Shown in pieces: positions 16,020-23,366 of a DNA stretch of 64,000 nt. This DNA is from Streptomyces sp. 1-11. Its GTDB lineage: Bacteria > Actinomycetota > Actinomycetes > Streptomycetales > Streptomycetaceae. The notes under the pieces were generated by a model. The model had not been told where the DNA came from. It saw nothing but the letters and a program-made list of their open reading frames with translations, and made no database searches. A program made the position numbers and the translations under genes. Location: contig NZ_BJTV01000017.1 of the NCBI RefSeq assembly GCF_007176755.1, forward strand, positions 62,001 to 126,000, in the 5' to 3' direction. How positions within the stretch are numbered: the stretch's first letter is position 1; every line of letters begins with the position of its first letter.

Positions 16020-16706
16020 ATGGCGCAGTTGGAACACCTCACCGCTCCCGTCGACGCCGTCCTCGCCCGGATGCGGGCCCTCGACGCGGAGTTGCCCGAG
16101 CGGGACGGGGTCGCCGTGTTCAACCGCGTCTACCTCGCCGTCACCGAGGAGGTCGGCCGGTGCCTGGGCGCGGGGGTGTTCGCGGACCGGCGCGCGGCGG
16201 CCACGCTGGACGTGCGGTTCGCCGAGCGGTACCTGGCCGCGGTGGACGCGGTGGCCCGGGGCCTGCGTCCGCCCGCCTGCTGGCGGCCCCTGTTCCAGTT
16301 CCGCCGCCATCCCGGGGTACGGCCGCTGCAGTTCGCGCTCGCGGGCGTCAACGCCCACATCGGGCACGACCTGGCGCTCGCCGTGGTGGACACCTGCCGC
16401 ACGCTCGGCTGCGAACCGGCCGATCTGGAGGACGAGTTCGACCGGGTGGGCGATCTCCTCGCCTCGCTGGAGGAACGCGTCCGCGAGGATCTGATGCCGG
16501 GCCCCGACCTGCTCGAGATCGCCGATCCGATCACCCATCTGCTGGGCTCCTGGAGCCTGGAGCGGGCCCGGGAGGCGACCTGGGCGGCGGCCCGGGCGCT
16601 GTGGGCGCTGCGCCACTGCGGGGACCTCGCCGGGGAGTTCGCCGAACGCCTCGACGCGGCGGTCGGCTTCGCGGGCCGGATGCTGCTGACGCCGTTCGGC
16701 GACTGA
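16020..16706 (+). CDS. DUF5995 family protein
   Basis: A 228-residue, mostly helical cytoplasmic protein of the DUF5995 type. It has conserved blocks FNRVYLAVTEEVG, FAERYLAAVDAV, CWRPLFQFRRHPG and ALAGVNAHIGHDLALAV. The histidine-rich AHIGHD block looks like a conserved core or metal/ligand site, but no activity is known. The frame is open far upstream because of GC skew; I start at ATG 16020, where the conserved MAQLEHLTAPVDAV begins. A short hairpin follows at 16710-16727. Confidence 0.82.
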   Translation: MAQLEHLTAPVDAVLARMRALDAELPERDGVAVFNRVYLAVTEEVGRCLGAGVFADRRAAATLDVRFAERYLAAVDAVARGLRPPACWRPLFQFRRHPGVRPLQFALAGVNAHIGHDLALAVVDTCRTLGCEPADLEDEFDRVGDLLASLEERVREDLMPGPDLLEIADPITHLLGSWSLERAREATWAAARALWALRHCGDLAGEFAERLDAAVGFAGRMLLTPFGD

Positions 16707-16709
16707 ACC

Positions 16710-16727
16710 GGTCGGTTCCGGCCGACC
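16710..16727 (+). terminator. Short hairpin after the DUF5995 gene
   Basis: GGTCGG (16710-16715) and CCGACC (16722-16727) with a 6-nt loop, immediately after the stop codon. It is short, so efficiency is uncertain. Confidence 0.4.
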
Positions 16728-16804
16728 TCCGCCGGGCCTCCCGGAATCCGGCGGCGGCCTCTGTAGGTTGAAGCGGCAACCGACGGCGAAGGAGCTCACG
16801 GCAC

Positions 16805-17734
16805 ATGGCTACCCGGCTGGGCCTCGGCCTCCCGCAGAACCGGCAGTACGACCTGGGCAGGGACGTGCCCGACGTGGCGCGCACCGCGGAGCGGATCGGA
16901 TACGACAGCCTCTGGGTGTACGAGCGCGCCCTGTTCCCGGAGCCCGCCGGCCAGGGCCTCTACGACATCCCCGGACTCCCCTGGCCCGACTCCTACCGCG
17001 GCGTCGCCGAGCCGCTGGTCACCCTGACCCTCGCCGCCGCCGCCACCGAACGCGTCCTGCTGGGCTCCAGCGTGCTGGTCGCGCCGCTGCACCTGCCCTT
17101 CCAGCTCGCCAGGTCCCTGGCCACGCTGGACGCGGCGAGCGGGGGCCGGGTGCTCGCCGGTTTCGGCACCGGCTGGTCCCACGACGAGTACGCGGCGACG
17201 GGCGTACGGCCCTTCGAGGAGCGCGGGCAGGTGCTGGACGAGCTGATCGACGTGTGCCGGGCGGTGTGGGGCCCTGACCCGGTCGTGCACGAGGGCCGGA
17301 TCACCCGGATCTCCTCGGCGGTGGTCGGCCCCAAGCCGGCCCGGCCGATCCCGATCCTGCTCGCGGCGAGCGGCCGGCGCGCGAAGCGGCGTCTGGTGGA
17401 CCACGCGGACGGCTGGCTCCCGGTGGGCACGGGCGTCGAGCAGATCAGCGCCCAGTGGGCCGAGTTGCGGGAGCTGGCCGCCGAACGCGGCCGTGAGGAG
17501 CCGATCCGGACCGTGCTGCGGGTCAACGCGGCGCACTCGGCCGAGCCCTTCCACGGCGACGGCCGGCGGCCGTTCCAGGGCGACGCCGACCAGATCGTCG
17601 AGGATCTGGTCGAGCACGCGGAGATCGGCCTGGACGAGATCCTGGTGGACCTGCAGAGCACCCCGCGCGACGCCCAGGAGCTGAAGGACGTGGCCGCCGA
17701 GGTGTTCGAGAAGGCGCGGGCGGCCGGGGTCTGA
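16805..17734 (+). CDS. LLM-class F420-dependent oxidoreductase
   Basis: A 309-residue TIM-barrel flavin/F420 oxidoreductase of the luciferase-like monooxygenase superfamily. Characteristic segments are YDSLWVYERALFP, LGSSVLVAPLHLPFQLARSLATLDAASGGR, LAGFGTGWSHDEY and PIPILLAASGRRAKR. F420 rather than FMN use is inferred from actinobacterial relatives; the substrate is unknown. The ATG at 16805 has GAAGGAG about 15 nt upstream. The stop codon lies in the first unit of a 24-bp tandem repeat. Confidence 0.88.
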   Translation: MATRLGLGLPQNRQYDLGRDVPDVARTAERIGYDSLWVYERALFPEPAGQGLYDIPGLPWPDSYRGVAEPLVTLTLAAAATERVLLGSSVLVAPLHLPFQLARSLATLDAASGGRVLAGFGTGWSHDEYAATGVRPFEERGQVLDELIDVCRAVWGPDPVVHEGRITRISSAVVGPKPARPIPILLAASGRRAKRRLVDHADGWLPVGTGVEQISAQWAELRELAAERGREEPIRTVLRVNAAHSAEPFHGDGRRPFQGDADQIVEDLVEHAEIGLDEILVDLQSTPRDAQELKDVAAEVFEKARAAGV

Positions 17735-17826
17735 GCCCGGCCGGAAGCCGGGACCTGAGCCCGGCCGGGAGCCTCGACATGGGCCCGGCCCCGGGCCGGG
17801 ACCTGAACCCGGCCCCGGGACCGGCC
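17731..17826. repeat. 24-bp tandem repeat, four copies
   Basis: Four head-to-tail units of exactly 24 bp start at 17731, 17755, 17779 and 17803. They share the pattern CTGAGCCCGGCCGGAAGCCG followed by GGAC, with a few changes per copy. The array begins at the oxidoreductase stop codon and lies 3' of both convergent genes. The arms can fold, so it may also act as a terminator. Confidence 0.8.
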
Positions 17827-17872
17827 GTGGGCGCCGCCGGCCCGGTGCACGCGGTCCGGGCCGGTGTCCCGG

Positions 17873-19570
17873 TCAGTCCTCGGGCAGTTCCACCGGGGCG
17901 ATCTCGTCGTAGACGTCGCCCGGGCCCGGGTTGGTCGGGTCGGTCTCGCCGCCGAAGTGGCGCATGACGCCCCAGACCGCGTTCAGCGCGGTCTGGATCG
18001 CGCCCTCCGCCCAGCCGGCCGTCCAGGAGATGTCGTCGCCGGCGAGGAAGATGCCCCGCTTGTCCTCGGGCAGCCGGTCCTGCATGAAGTGCGTGAACAG
18101 GCGCCGCTGGTAGCGGTAGTGGCCGGGCAGGTTGGCCTTGAACGCGCCCATGAAGTAGGGCTCGTTCTCCCAGGAGACGGTCACCGGGTTGCCGATGATG
18201 TGCTTCCTGATGTCCACCTTCGGGTAGATCTCGCCGAGCGACTTCAGCATGACCTCCATCCGCTCGTTCGCGGACAGCGGCAGCCACTTCAGGCTGTCGT
18301 CGCACCAGGTGTAGGACAGGCAGATCACGGCCGGCTTGTCCGGGCCGTCGTCCAGCAGATAGGTGCCGCGCGTCATGCGGTCGGTGAGCGTCATCGACAT
18401 GACGTCCCGGCCCGTGTCCTCGTCCTTGTCCAGCCAGAACGGCCGGTCGACCGGTACGAAGAGCTTCGAGGACTCCATGTAGTGGGTACGCTCGATCGCC
18501 GTCCAGTGGTCGATCGGGAAGAGCGAGTCGTCGCAGGCGATCTTCGACAGCAGCATCCAGGACTGGGCGGTGAAGACGGCCGCCCGGTAGGTGCGGATGT
18601 CGCCGTCGGCGTCGGTGACGGTGATCTGGTTGCCCGCGGTGCGGTGCAGCCGGGTCACGGCGGGGCGGGGCTCGCCGTCGACGTGCAGGGTCTTCAGCGA
18701 GGTGCCGTACGGCCAGTGGACGATCTTCTGCGGCTCGCGCTCCCAGAGCCGGAGCGGCAGCTGCTGGGAGCCGCCGACGATCCCGCGGTGGTGGTCGTCG
18801 GCCTCGGTGTAGACGACCCGCAGGATCTCCAGGATGGAGTTGGGGAAGTCGGTGTCCCAGCCGCCGGTGCCGAAGCCGACCTGGCCGAAGATCTCACGGT
18901 GCCGGAACGACTTGAAGGCCTCGGAGTCGCAGAGGAAGCCGTAGAAGGTCTGGTTGTCGAGCTTCTCGACGAGCTTCGCCCAGATCTCGCGGATCCGCGG
19001 GACGTCACGCTCGCGCATGGCGCGGTTCATGTCGGAGAAGTCGGCGCCCTCCTCGAGGCACCGGTTCCACGCCTCGGCGACGTCCCGGTACACCTGGGGC
19101 AGGTCGTCGATGGTCTCGGCGTAGTGCGACTCGCCCTTGAGGTCGACCACGGTGGACGGGGTGGCCTCGGCGAGGGGGTTCGGGAAGGGCCGGGTCTCCA
19201 GGCCCACCATGTCGATGTAGTGCTGCAGCGCGGTGGAGGATGGCGGGAAGCGCATGGCGCCCATCTCGGCGGTCAGCGACTCGTCGCAGCCCTCGAAACC
19301 GACCGTGCGCAGCCGGCCGCCGATCTGGTCGGCCTCGTAGACGACGGGCTTGAGGCCCATCTTCATCAGCTCGTACGCGGCCACGATGCCGGACAGGCCG
19401 CCGCCGATGACGGCGACCTCGGCGCCGTGCTCGGTCGCCGGTATCTGGCCGAGGCCCGCCGGGTGGGCGAGGAAGTCGTCGTAGGCGTAAGGGAAGTCCG
19501 GGCCGAACATGGTGATCGGCGGCTGCTGCTCGTCTGCGTGCTCGACGGCGTTGGGCACGGTGGACGTCAT
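17873..19570 (-). CDS. Flavin L-amino-acid 2-monooxygenase (DavB-like)
   Basis: A 565-residue FAD enzyme of the amine oxidase family. The dinucleotide motif EVAVIGGGLSGIVAAYELMK lies at residues 51-70. Stretches such as ITMFGPDFPYAYDDFLAHPA, GQVGFGTGGWDTDFPNS and LSMTLTDRMTRGTY closely match what I recall of Pseudomonas lysine 2-monooxygenase (DavB) and L-amino acid oxidase/monooxygenase. These enzymes decarboxylate an amino acid oxidatively to an amide, which the next gene's product would hydrolyse. Lysine or arginine is the likely substrate; tryptophan monooxygenase is less likely. It is the second gene after the hydrolase (52-nt gap). Confidence 0.88.
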   Translation of the reverse strand: MTSTVPNAVEHADEQQPPITMFGPDFPYAYDDFLAHPAGLGQIPATEHGAEVAVIGGGLSGIVAAYELMKMGLKPVVYEADQIGGRLRTVGFEGCDESLTAEMGAMRFPPSSTALQHYIDMVGLETRPFPNPLAEATPSTVVDLKGESHYAETIDDLPQVYRDVAEAWNRCLEEGADFSDMNRAMRERDVPRIREIWAKLVEKLDNQTFYGFLCDSEAFKSFRHREIFGQVGFGTGGWDTDFPNSILEILRVVYTEADDHHRGIVGGSQQLPLRLWEREPQKIVHWPYGTSLKTLHVDGEPRPAVTRLHRTAGNQITVTDADGDIRTYRAAVFTAQSWMLLSKIACDDSLFPIDHWTAIERTHYMESSKLFVPVDRPFWLDKDEDTGRDVMSMTLTDRMTRGTYLLDDGPDKPAVICLSYTWCDDSLKWLPLSANERMEVMLKSLGEIYPKVDIRKHIIGNPVTVSWENEPYFMGAFKANLPGHYRYQRRLFTHFMQDRLPEDKRGIFLAGDDISWTAGWAEGAIQTALNAVWGVMRHFGGETDPTNPGPGDVYDEIAPVELPED

Positions 19571-19622
19571 GGGGTACGGACTCCTTGCGCGGGGGGTGGA
19601 TCTGGGGAAGCTGGAAGGGGGA

Positions 19623-20411
19623 TCAGACGAGGGATCCGTACAGACCGGGGCGGCGGTCCTTCAGGTACGGGTTGGCCTCGCGGGAGGCGGCCAGGAACGC
19701 CGGGTCGGCGTCGGCCAGGACGAGCTGCTCCTCGCGGCCGGCGCGGGCGCGGGCGACGCCGTCGGGGCCGGCCAGGACCGACAGGCCGACGAACTCGAAC
19801 TCGCCCTCGCGGCCGACCCGGTTGACGTACGCCACGTACATCTGGCTCTCCCAGGCCCGCACCGGTACCAGGGACTCGGCGACGAACTGGAAGGGGTGCA
19901 TCTGCGCCGTCGGCACGACCAGGAGGTCGGTACCGGCGAGGGCGTGCGCCCGGACGTTCTCCGGGAACTCGACGTCGTAGCAGATCATCAGGCCCACGGT
20001 CAGCCCGTTCAGCTCGGCCTGGACGACCGGCTGCTCGCCGGGCGTGAAGTGGTCGCGCTCGAAACCGCCGAAGAGGTGGGTCTTGCGGTAGTTCGCGAGC
20101 CGGGTGCCGTCGGCGGAGATGAGCTGGGCGGAGTTGTGGACGGTGTCGCCGTCGCGCTCGGGGTAGCCGTAGGCGATCGCCAGTCCGTGCCGGCCGGCGA
20201 TCTCGGCGATCGCGTCGGCGGAGTCGCCGTCGGCGGGCTCGGCGAAGCGGGCGATGTCGTCACCGATCGCGTACCCGGTGAGGAACATCTCCGGCGCGGC
20301 CAGCAGCGCGGCGCCCGCGGCGGCGGCCCGCCCGGCGGCCTCGTCGAGGACCTTGAGGTTCTCGGCGATCGAACCGGGGCGGCCGGAGCTCTGGAGCAGG
20401 GCGGTGCGCAT
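19623..20411 (-). CDS. Carbon-nitrogen hydrolase, omega-amidase-like (DavA-like)
   Basis: A 262-residue nitrilase-superfamily amidase. The catalytic triad is visible: Glu41 (AAPEMFLTGY), Lys110 (NYRKTHLFG) and Cys144 (MICYDVEFPE). Length and the YGYPERDGDTVHNSAQLI region match delta-aminovaleramidase (DavA), which converts the amide made by DavB into the acid. I chose ATG 20411 because GAGGAA precedes it; GTG 20423 is in frame but weaker. It is the first gene of the leftward unit ending with the monooxygenase; TTGCG boxes lie at 20492-20549. Confidence 0.88.
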   Translation of the reverse strand: MRTALLQSSGRPGSIAENLKVLDEAAGRAAAAGAALLAAPEMFLTGYAIGDDIARFAEPADGDSADAIAEIAGRHGLAIAYGYPERDGDTVHNSAQLISADGTRLANYRKTHLFGGFERDHFTPGEQPVVQAELNGLTVGLMICYDVEFPENVRAHALAGTDLLVVPTAQMHPFQFVAESLVPVRAWESQMYVAYVNRVGREGEFEFVGLSVLAGPDGVARARAGREEQLVLADADPAFLAASREANPYLKDRRPGLYGSLV

Positions 20412-20491
20412 GCGTTTCCTCACCGGGAAGGGGGTTTGGGGGGCCAGTTAGAAGGTACGGTCGGCGCGCTCGGGCGGACAAGAAGGAGCCG

Positions 20492-20553
20492 TTGCGCGCC
20501 GGTGCGCGGTTCGTTGCGTGGCGGGACGGCCGGACGGCGATTCGTTGCGCGCC
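20492..20553. promoter_or_regulatory. Phased TTGCG boxes upstream of the hydrolase-monooxygenase unit
   Basis: TTGCG starts at 20492, 20514 and 20545 (spacing 22 and 31 bp, about two and three helical turns). Two of the boxes extend to GTTGCGCGCC. The same motif recurs upstream of the permease-lrp unit, so these are candidate Lrp-binding sites. Confidence 0.5.
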
Positions 20554-20744
20554 CCGCGCGGGAGCCCGGGCGTGCCCTGGGGCGCAGGTCACACCGCGGT
20601 TTCCGCACCGGACGGGGAGGCGGGCCGCCACCGCGTGAGCGAGGCGCGGGAGTCGGGCCGCCGGGAGGGCGGTGGGCGATCGGTCTGCGCCGCTCGCCGC
20701 GGCTCAGGCGGGCGCTGTACGAGTTCCCGGGGCGGGCCGGGACC
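20554..20744. other. Intergenic stretch between lrp and the hydrolase
   Basis: The full gene-free interval runs from 20412 to 20967. This part shows no gene or clear motif. It is flanked by the TTGCG boxes on one side and a 43-bp repeat array on the other. Confidence 0.4.
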
Positions 20745-20894
20745 GGCGACGGAGCCGGTGGCCCGGCCGGGGGTGCGGGGCTCCAGGGCCCCGGCGACGG
20801 AGCCAGCGGCGCGGCCGCGGGTGCGGGCCTCCAGAGCCCCGGACCGGGACCGGCGACGGAGCCAGCGGCCCGGCCGGGGGTGCGGGGCTCCAGG
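20745..20894. repeat. Three copies of a 43-bp imperfect repeat
   Basis: Units at 20745-20787, 20793-20835 and 20852-20894 share GGCGACGGAGCC at the left, CGGCC in the middle and a CTCCAG end. They are separated by 5- and 16-bp linkers. The array lies just downstream (3') of lrp in a gene-free interval. Confidence 0.75.
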
Positions 20895-20967
20895 ACCTTT
20901 CCGGGCTCCAGGGCCTGTCTGACGGTCCGCGCCGGATCAGCCCGCGGCGGGAACCGTCGGCCCGGCC

Positions 20968-21420
20968 CTAACCCGGAGCGCCCGAGGAGAAGCGGCGCAG
21001 CAGCGGTGACAGCACCAGCACCGACTTGGTCCGCTCCACGAACGGCTCGCCGGCGATGCGCTCCAGGACCCGCTCGAAGTGGCGCATGTCGGAGGCGAAG
21101 ACCTGGACGATCGCGTCCGCGTCGCCGGTGACGGTCGACGCGGCCACCACCTCCTGGTAGCGCTCCAGGCCGCGCTGGATGGTCTCCGGGGAGGTGTTGC
21201 GACGGCAGTAGACCTCGACGAACCCCTCGGTCTCCCAGCCGAGCGCCGCCGGGTCGACCCGGACGGTGAACCCGGTGATGGCTCCGGTGGCCCGCAGCCG
21301 GTCCACGCGCCGCTTGACGGCGGGCGCGGACAGGCCGACGAGCTGCCCGATGTCCGCGTAGGAGCGGCGCGCGTCCTCGGCGAGGGCGTGCACGATGCGT
21401 TCGTCGAGATCGTTCAGCAC
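20968..21420 (-). CDS. Lrp/AsnC-family transcriptional regulator
   Basis: A 150-residue regulator. The N-terminal helix-turn-helix (residues about 3-50, MLNDLDERIVHALAEDARRS, then LVGLSAPAVKRRVDRL) is followed by an RAM/ACT-like effector domain (about 65-140, TVTGDADAIVQVFA). It begins 27 nt after the cationic amino acid permease gene and is probably co-transcribed with it. Its likely targets are its own unit and the adjacent monooxygenase-amidase unit, with an amino acid (lysine or arginine) as effector; this is inference from context. Confidence 0.93.
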   Translation of the reverse strand: MLNDLDERIVHALAEDARRSYADIGQLVGLSAPAVKRRVDRLRATGAITGFTVRVDPAALGWETEGFVEVYCRRNTSPETIQRGLERYQEVVAASTVTGDADAIVQVFASDMRHFERVLERIAGEPFVERTKSVLVLSPLLRRFSSGAPG

Positions 21421-21447
21421 GGGGGGTGGTTCATTTCTCCGGGTCGG

Positions 21448-22935
21448 TCACTTCTGCGCCGCCACCGCGACGTCCGCGGAGGTCGCGAGGCGGGAACGGC
21501 GATAGCCGTATCCGAAGTAGAACACGAGCCCGACCGCCATCCAGACACCGAAGACCACCCAGGTGACGGTGGACAGGCTCCCCATCATCCAGACGCAGAA
21601 GGCGAAGCCCAGCGCCGGCAGCACCGGTGTGAGCGGGACCCGGAAGGTGCGCGGCATGTCCGGACGGGTCCGGCGCAGCACCACCACGGCCACGTTGACC
21701 AGGGCGAAGGCGAAGAGGGTGCCGATGCTGGTGGCGTCGGCGAGCTGGCCCAGCGGGATGGCGGCGGCGAGGACGCCGCAGAACAGCGACACGATCACCG
21801 TGTTGGCGCGGGGCGCGCCGGTCTTCGGGTGGACCTTGGCGAACACCTTGGGCACCAGGCCGTCGCGGGACATGGCGAAGAGGATGCGGGTCTGGCCGTA
21901 GAGCACGGTCAGGACGACGCTCGCGATGGCGATGACGGCGCAGAAGGCCAGCAGGGTGCCCCAGAAGCTCTGGCCGGTGACGTCCGTCATGATCCGGGCG
22001 AGCGCCGCCTCGGAGTCGTTGAACTTCCGCCAGGGCCGGGCGCCGACGGCGACGGCCGCGACCAGCACGTACAGCGCGGTCACGATCACGAGGGACAGCA
22101 TGATCGCGCGCGGCAGGTCCCGCTGGGCGTTCTTCGCCTCCTCACCGGCGGTGGAGGCGGCGTCGAAGCCGATGTACGAGAAGAACAGCGTGGCGCCGGC
22201 CGCGCTGACGCCCGCCATGCCCAGCGGCATGAAGTGCGCGTAGTTGCCGGACTTGAAGCCCATGAAGCCGATGGCGCAGAACAGGACCAGCGCGGCGATC
22301 TTCACGCAGACCATGATCGTGTTGGCGCGTGCGGACTCCTTGGCACCGCCGAGCAGGAACGCCATGGCGAGGAGCACGACGATCAGCGCGGGCAGGTTGA
22401 AGACGCCGCCGTCGCCGGGCGGGGCCGACAGGGCGTCCGGGATGGTCACGCCGATGGTGCCGTCGAGCAGTTCGTTGAGGTACTCGCCCCAGCCGACGGC
22501 GACGGCGGCGACCGAGACACCGTACTCCAGGAGCAGGCACCAGCCGCAGACCCAGGCGATCAGTTCGCCCATGGTTGCGTATGCGTACGAGTACGAGGAT
22601 CCGGCGACCGGGATGGTGCCCGCCAGCTCCGCGTAGGACAGGGCCGAGAACAGCGCGGTGAGCCCGGCGATCACGAAGGAGAGGGTGACGGCCGGACCCG
22701 CCTTGGGCACGGCCTCGCCGAGGACGACGAAGATGCCGGTGCCGAGGGTGGCCCCGATGCTGATCATGGTCAGCTGCCACAGTCCGAGGGACCGCCGCAG
22801 CGACCCTCCCTCGCCCTGGCCGCCCTCCGCGACCAGGCGTTCCACTGGCTTGCGGCGCATGAGGCGCGCGGCGACGCCCGGGGACGCGGGGGCGGCCGTT
22901 CTCTGCTCTTGCGGGGGTGCGCCTTGGTCGAGCAC
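21448..22935 (-). CDS. Cationic amino acid transporter-like APC permease
   Basis: A 495-residue permease of the APC superfamily, CAT (YfnA/cationic amino acid transporter) branch. It has about 12-14 hydrophobic segments, the TM1 motif SIGATLGTGIFVVLG, the TM3 region ALSYAELAGTIPVAGSSYSY and the TM6-7 region FFSYIGFDAASTAGEEAKN. It starts with GTG 22935, with AAGGAG 8 nt upstream. Downstream are lrp and, beyond a gap, the monooxygenase genes; uptake of lysine/arginine for that pathway is the natural reading. Confidence 0.92.
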   Translation of the reverse strand: MLDQGAPPQEQRTAAPASPGVAARLMRRKPVERLVAEGGQGEGGSLRRSLGLWQLTMISIGATLGTGIFVVLGEAVPKAGPAVTLSFVIAGLTALFSALSYAELAGTIPVAGSSYSYAYATMGELIAWVCGWCLLLEYGVSVAAVAVGWGEYLNELLDGTIGVTIPDALSAPPGDGGVFNLPALIVVLLAMAFLLGGAKESARANTIMVCVKIAALVLFCAIGFMGFKSGNYAHFMPLGMAGVSAAGATLFFSYIGFDAASTAGEEAKNAQRDLPRAIMLSLVIVTALYVLVAAVAVGARPWRKFNDSEAALARIMTDVTGQSFWGTLLAFCAVIAIASVVLTVLYGQTRILFAMSRDGLVPKVFAKVHPKTGAPRANTVIVSLFCGVLAAAIPLGQLADATSIGTLFAFALVNVAVVVLRRTRPDMPRTFRVPLTPVLPALGFAFCVWMMGSLSTVTWVVFGVWMAVGLVFYFGYGYRRSRLATSADVAVAAQK

Positions 22936-23082
22936 GCGCGGGCTCCTTATCGCTGCCGGTCAGGACGTACGAGGACCGGCGGAAGCCCGTCAGGGCAGGA
23001 ACCCGCCGAGCGGAGTCCCCGCCACGCCACCTACAGCGCAGCACCCTACGAGGCGCGGCTTCGCGGGCGTAATGCAGCAAGC

Positions 23083-23160
23083 TTGCGCATGCCCGCATCA
23101 TCATTGCGTTCATCGGGCCGGGGTGCCCTTTTGTTGCGCCCGGACCGCGGAGCGTTGCGC
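23083..23160. promoter_or_regulatory. Four phased TTGCG boxes upstream of the permease-lrp unit
   Basis: TTGCG starts at 23083, 23104, 23134 and 23155, with intervals of 21, 30 and 21 bp (two, three, two helical turns). The first overlaps a 10-bp palindrome GCAAGCTTGC (23077-23086). This spacing is what an Lrp octamer wrapping DNA would need. The boxes lie 150-225 bp upstream of the permease start. Confidence 0.55.
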
Positions 23161-23366
23161 GGCGGCCGCGCGAGTCCCTTTTCTCACGCTTCCTCCGGCT
23201 CCCCGGGGACGGCCCGCTCCGGGCCCCGCGGCAGGCCGGGTGCGGAAGGCCGGCACCCGGCCGGCGCGTCCGCCGCGGACACGCGGACGGCCCCCGTCCG
23301 TCCCGGGAGCGGGACCGGCGAGGGCCGTGCGGAACGGGTGCGGGGGCCGGCGGGCGGCTCCGGGCG
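23161..23366 (-). terminator. GC-rich stretch with small hairpins after guaB1
   Basis: Downstream of guaB1, two short perfect hairpins lie together: GGACGG/CCGTCC (23285-23290 with 23294-23299) and GTCCCG/CGGGAC (23300-23305 with 23310-23315). Together they probably terminate the leftward guaB1 transcript. No gene is seen in the rest. Confidence 0.4.

Noticed and set aside
17864..19825. 653-residue + strand frame opposite the monooxygenase
   Set aside because: Val/Gly/Asp-rich shadow; the - strand carries an FAD motif and full-length similarity to lysine monooxygenases.
17873..20411. Indole-3-acetamide (auxin) pathway as the role of the oxidase-hydrolase pair
   Set aside because: The pattern oxidase plus amidase also fits IaaM/IaaH, but the detailed sequence of both proteins reads much more like DavB and DavA, and the adjoining permease is of the cationic amino acid type.
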